Shown here piece by piece: positions 4,639 through 5,511 of a stretch of 5,511 nt of DNA. The notes below the pieces were generated by a model. It worked only from the letters and a program-made list of their open reading frames with translations, was not told the origin of the DNA and did not search any database. Position 1 is the stretch's first letter. Every line of letters begins with the position of its first letter. Source of the stretch: Methanomethylovorans sp. (GTDB taxonomy: Archaea; Halobacteriota; Methanosarcinia; Methanosarcinales; Methanosarcinaceae); NCBI GenBank assembly GCA_020854785.1, contig JAHFZE010000052.1, positions 1 to 5,511 on the forward strand, written 5' to 3'. The position numbers and the translations under genes are program-made.

Positions 4639-4975
4639 GTGGCTAAAGCCGTGGGGAGTTTGCAGCCTCTGGGCTGCGGAGAATTCGCGTAGTTCATCGC
4701 TGGAGAATTTGCTCGCTTCGCATCCAGGAGGGGCGGCTAAGCAATGGCTGAGCATAGCAAAGCGGTTGCTTAGCGGTCGTAAGAACCGAAAGCACCGTCT
4801 TTCCCGATTGAAGCACTCGGTGATGACGGAGAGTGGGCAGGGGGAATTCAGTCTTCAAGACTTATGGGCCAATCCACCGCAGCGTGAGCATCGCAAAGCG
4901 TTGCAAATTCACCAGCCACGTCCCTGGCGAATTCTCCGCAACCTTTGGCCGCAAATTCTCCGTGGCTTTAGCCAC
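4639..4975. repeat. Imperfect inverted repeat, arms of about 87 bp, enclosing module E
   Basis: The left arm (4639-4724) matches the reverse complement of the right arm (about 4888-4975) along most of its length. Perfect blocks include GTGGCTAAAGCC (4639-4650 against 4964-4975) and TGCGGAGAATTCGC (4675-4688 against 4927-4940), and GCTGG-GAATTTGC aligns further in. Both arms carry repeated GGAGAATT-type cores. The interior (4725-4887) holds an array of 11-bp units and the tail sequence seen in module C. No gene is present in 4560-5011 apart from these repeats. It could be a MITE-like element, a structured RNA, or nested copies of one module in opposite orientation. Confidence 0.65.
4735..4788 (+). 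repeat. Repeat module E: array of 10-11 bp units
   Basis: Units start at 4736 (GCTAAGCAATG), 4747 (GCTGAGCATA), 4757 (GCAAAGCGGTT), 4768 (GCTTAGCGGTC) and 4779 (GTAAGAACCG), with steps of 11, 10, 11 and 11 bp. The last unit again begins GTAA. A smaller run continues the pattern at 4882 (GCGTGAGCATC), 4893 (GCAAAGCGTT) and 4903 (GCAAATTCACC). The tail at 4844-4858 is identical to module C (2194-2208), and TTATGGGCCAAT (4862-4873) recurs at 2671-2682 after module D. Confidence 0.75.
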
Positions 4976-5011
4976 CCACTCTCAACGTGGCTATTTTACG
5001 TCTTTTACCGG

Positions 5012-5039
5012 TTGACTATGTGCACAAAAGTGCTATTAT
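5012..5039 (+). promoter_or_regulatory. Sigma-70-type promoter of the relB-like gene
   Basis: TTGACT (5012-5017) and TATTAT (5034-5039) are separated by 16 bp. A small inverted repeat, GCAC-AAAA-GTGC (5022-5033), fills most of the spacer and could bind a repressor. Transcription would start near 5046, about 44 nt before the start codon. Confidence 0.65.
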
Positions 5040-5053
5040 TATGTCTCAAATGT

Positions 5054-5065
5054 AACATATATGTT
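5054..5065 (+). promoter_or_regulatory. Likely autoregulatory operator of the relB-like gene
   Basis: AACATATATGTT is a perfect 12-bp palindrome between the promoter and the Shine-Dalgarno sequence. RelB/DinJ-type ribbon-helix-helix antitoxins bind short palindromes at their own promoters, so this is the best operator candidate. Binding is inferred. Confidence 0.55.
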
Positions 5066-5089
5066 CAATTTTTTAAAGAGGGTGTTAAC

Positions 5090-5350
5090 ATGCCTGAGTC
5101 AACAATGCTCCGTTATAGGATCGATGAGGATCTAAAAGAAGAAGCTGAAGCGATATTCAAAAGCATGGGGCTAAGCCCTCAGTCGGCGATCAAGCTTTTT
5201 TACAGGCAGACTGTCATCAGGAAGAAGCTTCCGTTTCAGCCTGTCGCTGAAGATCCCTTTTACAGCGAAGATAATCAGAGGGTCTTGCTTGAATCTGTTA
5301 AGCAGCTGATAGAAGGAAAAGGCACGCCTCATGAGCTTATAGAGGCGTGA
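5090..5350 (+). CDS. relB: RelB/DinJ-family type II antitoxin
   Basis: The product is 86 residues, normal for the family. Residues 5-49 form the ribbon-helix-helix DNA-binding part: strand TMLRYRID (5-12), helix DEDLKEEAEAIFKSMG (12-27), then LSPQSAIKLFYRQTVIRKKLPF (28-49). The C-terminal part, PFYSEDNQRVLLESVKQL and GKGTPHELIE, matches the toxin-binding tail of RelB/DinJ proteins. The ATG at 5090 is chosen because GAGGG (5078-5082) precedes it at proper spacing and the family alignment starts here; the frame stays open upstream only through repeat sequence. Such antitoxins neutralise a RelE/YafQ-type mRNA endonuclease and repress their own operon. No toxin gene follows: one base after the stop, an ATG at 5352 reads MDKVWS and stops at 5372, perhaps the stub of a decayed toxin. 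The gene therefore appears orphaned. Confidence 0.88.
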   Translation: MPESTMLRYRIDEDLKEEAEAIFKSMGLSPQSAIKLFYRQTVIRKKLPFQPVAEDPFYSEDNQRVLLESVKQLIEGKGTPHELIEA

Positions 5351-5389
5351 TATGGACAAAGTATGGTCTTGATGATCATTAATTAACGC

Positions 5390-5411
5390 AGCCGTCCCTT
5401 ATGGGGCGGCT
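5390..5411 (+). terminator. Terminator-like hairpin after the relB-like gene
   Basis: AGCCGTCCC (5390-5398) pairs with GGGGCGGCT (5403-5411) around a TTAT loop: nine pairs including one G-U. The sequence after it is only moderately T-rich (CTGTTGT), so efficiency is doubtful. It ends the transcription unit 39 bp past the antitoxin stop, where a toxin gene would normally be expected. Confidence 0.6.
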
Positions 5412-5463
5412 CTGTTGTAAGTGTTCGGCGGATAAAGTCAAACAAATTCTCCGAGGAATAATT

Positions 5464-5487
5464 GGGGTCAGACCTGCACATTTGACA
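5464..5487 (+). repeat. 24-bp dispersed motif, copy 3
   Basis: It begins GGGGTCAGACCT and ends ACATTTGACA, one base different from copy 2. A GGAGAATTTG-type sequence in reverse orientation (5444-5453) precedes it, much as GGAGAATT at 2191 precedes copy 2, so motif and repeat module tend to travel together. Confidence 0.75.
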
Positions 5488-5511
5488 TAATGCCCTGTTT
5501 CCATAAAAAAT

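Noticed and set aside
4586..5089. Long N-terminal extension of the relB-like reading frame from a TTG at 4586
   Set aside because: It runs through the inverted repeat and an 11-bp-unit array, its translation is tryptophan- and arginine-rich without family resemblance, and the normal RelB start with its own ribosome site and promoter lies at 5090.

Overview
The window is bacterial DNA of moderate GC, judged by eye. It has Shine-Dalgarno-led genes, a TTG start, sigma-70-like promoters and short overlapping genes. Nothing in it fixes the taxon. AbiE-type nucleotidyltransferases, a RelB-family antitoxin and many repeats are what one expects of an accessory region (defence or toxin-antitoxin island) in an anaerobic or environmental bacterium; that lifestyle is a guess.

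Layout. (1) 1-725, plus: the C-terminal part of an AbiEii-type nucleotidyltransferase toxin, cut by the window edge. (2) 726-1709: no convincing gene. It holds a 24-bp dispersed motif, repeat module A, a block of nested long-range complementarity (about 905-1316) that looks like a large structured RNA, further hairpins, and repeat module B. (3) 1710-2003, minus: a small unrecognised protein (97 codons) with a good promoter; at 2308-2506 lies a truncated second copy of the same gene. (4) Repeat modules C and D surround that copy. (5) 2722-4471, minus: a two-gene operon, a winged-helix regulator followed with an 8-nt overlap by a nucleotidyltransferase-fold protein; this has the layout of an AbiE/MenA-MenT-like toxin-antitoxin pair. 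(6) 4560-5011: an imperfect inverted repeat with arms of about 87 bp enclosing repeat module E. (7) 5090-5350, plus: a RelB/DinJ-family antitoxin with its own promoter and a likely operator, but no toxin gene after it, only a 6-codon stub, then a terminator-like hairpin.

The genes share a theme. There are two nucleotidyltransferase toxin candidates (one with its antitoxin-like regulator in view) and one type II antitoxin. The stretches between them are filled by one repeat family: tandem units of 10-11 bp, often closed by a hairpin of GCGGA and TCCGC arms, followed by modules carrying GGAGAATT. At least seven related arrays occur in 5.5 kb, and two paralogous arrays differ by exactly one unit. 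These arrays and the structured-RNA candidate are the most unusual content. No transposase, integrase, CRISPR array, tRNA or rRNA is visible.
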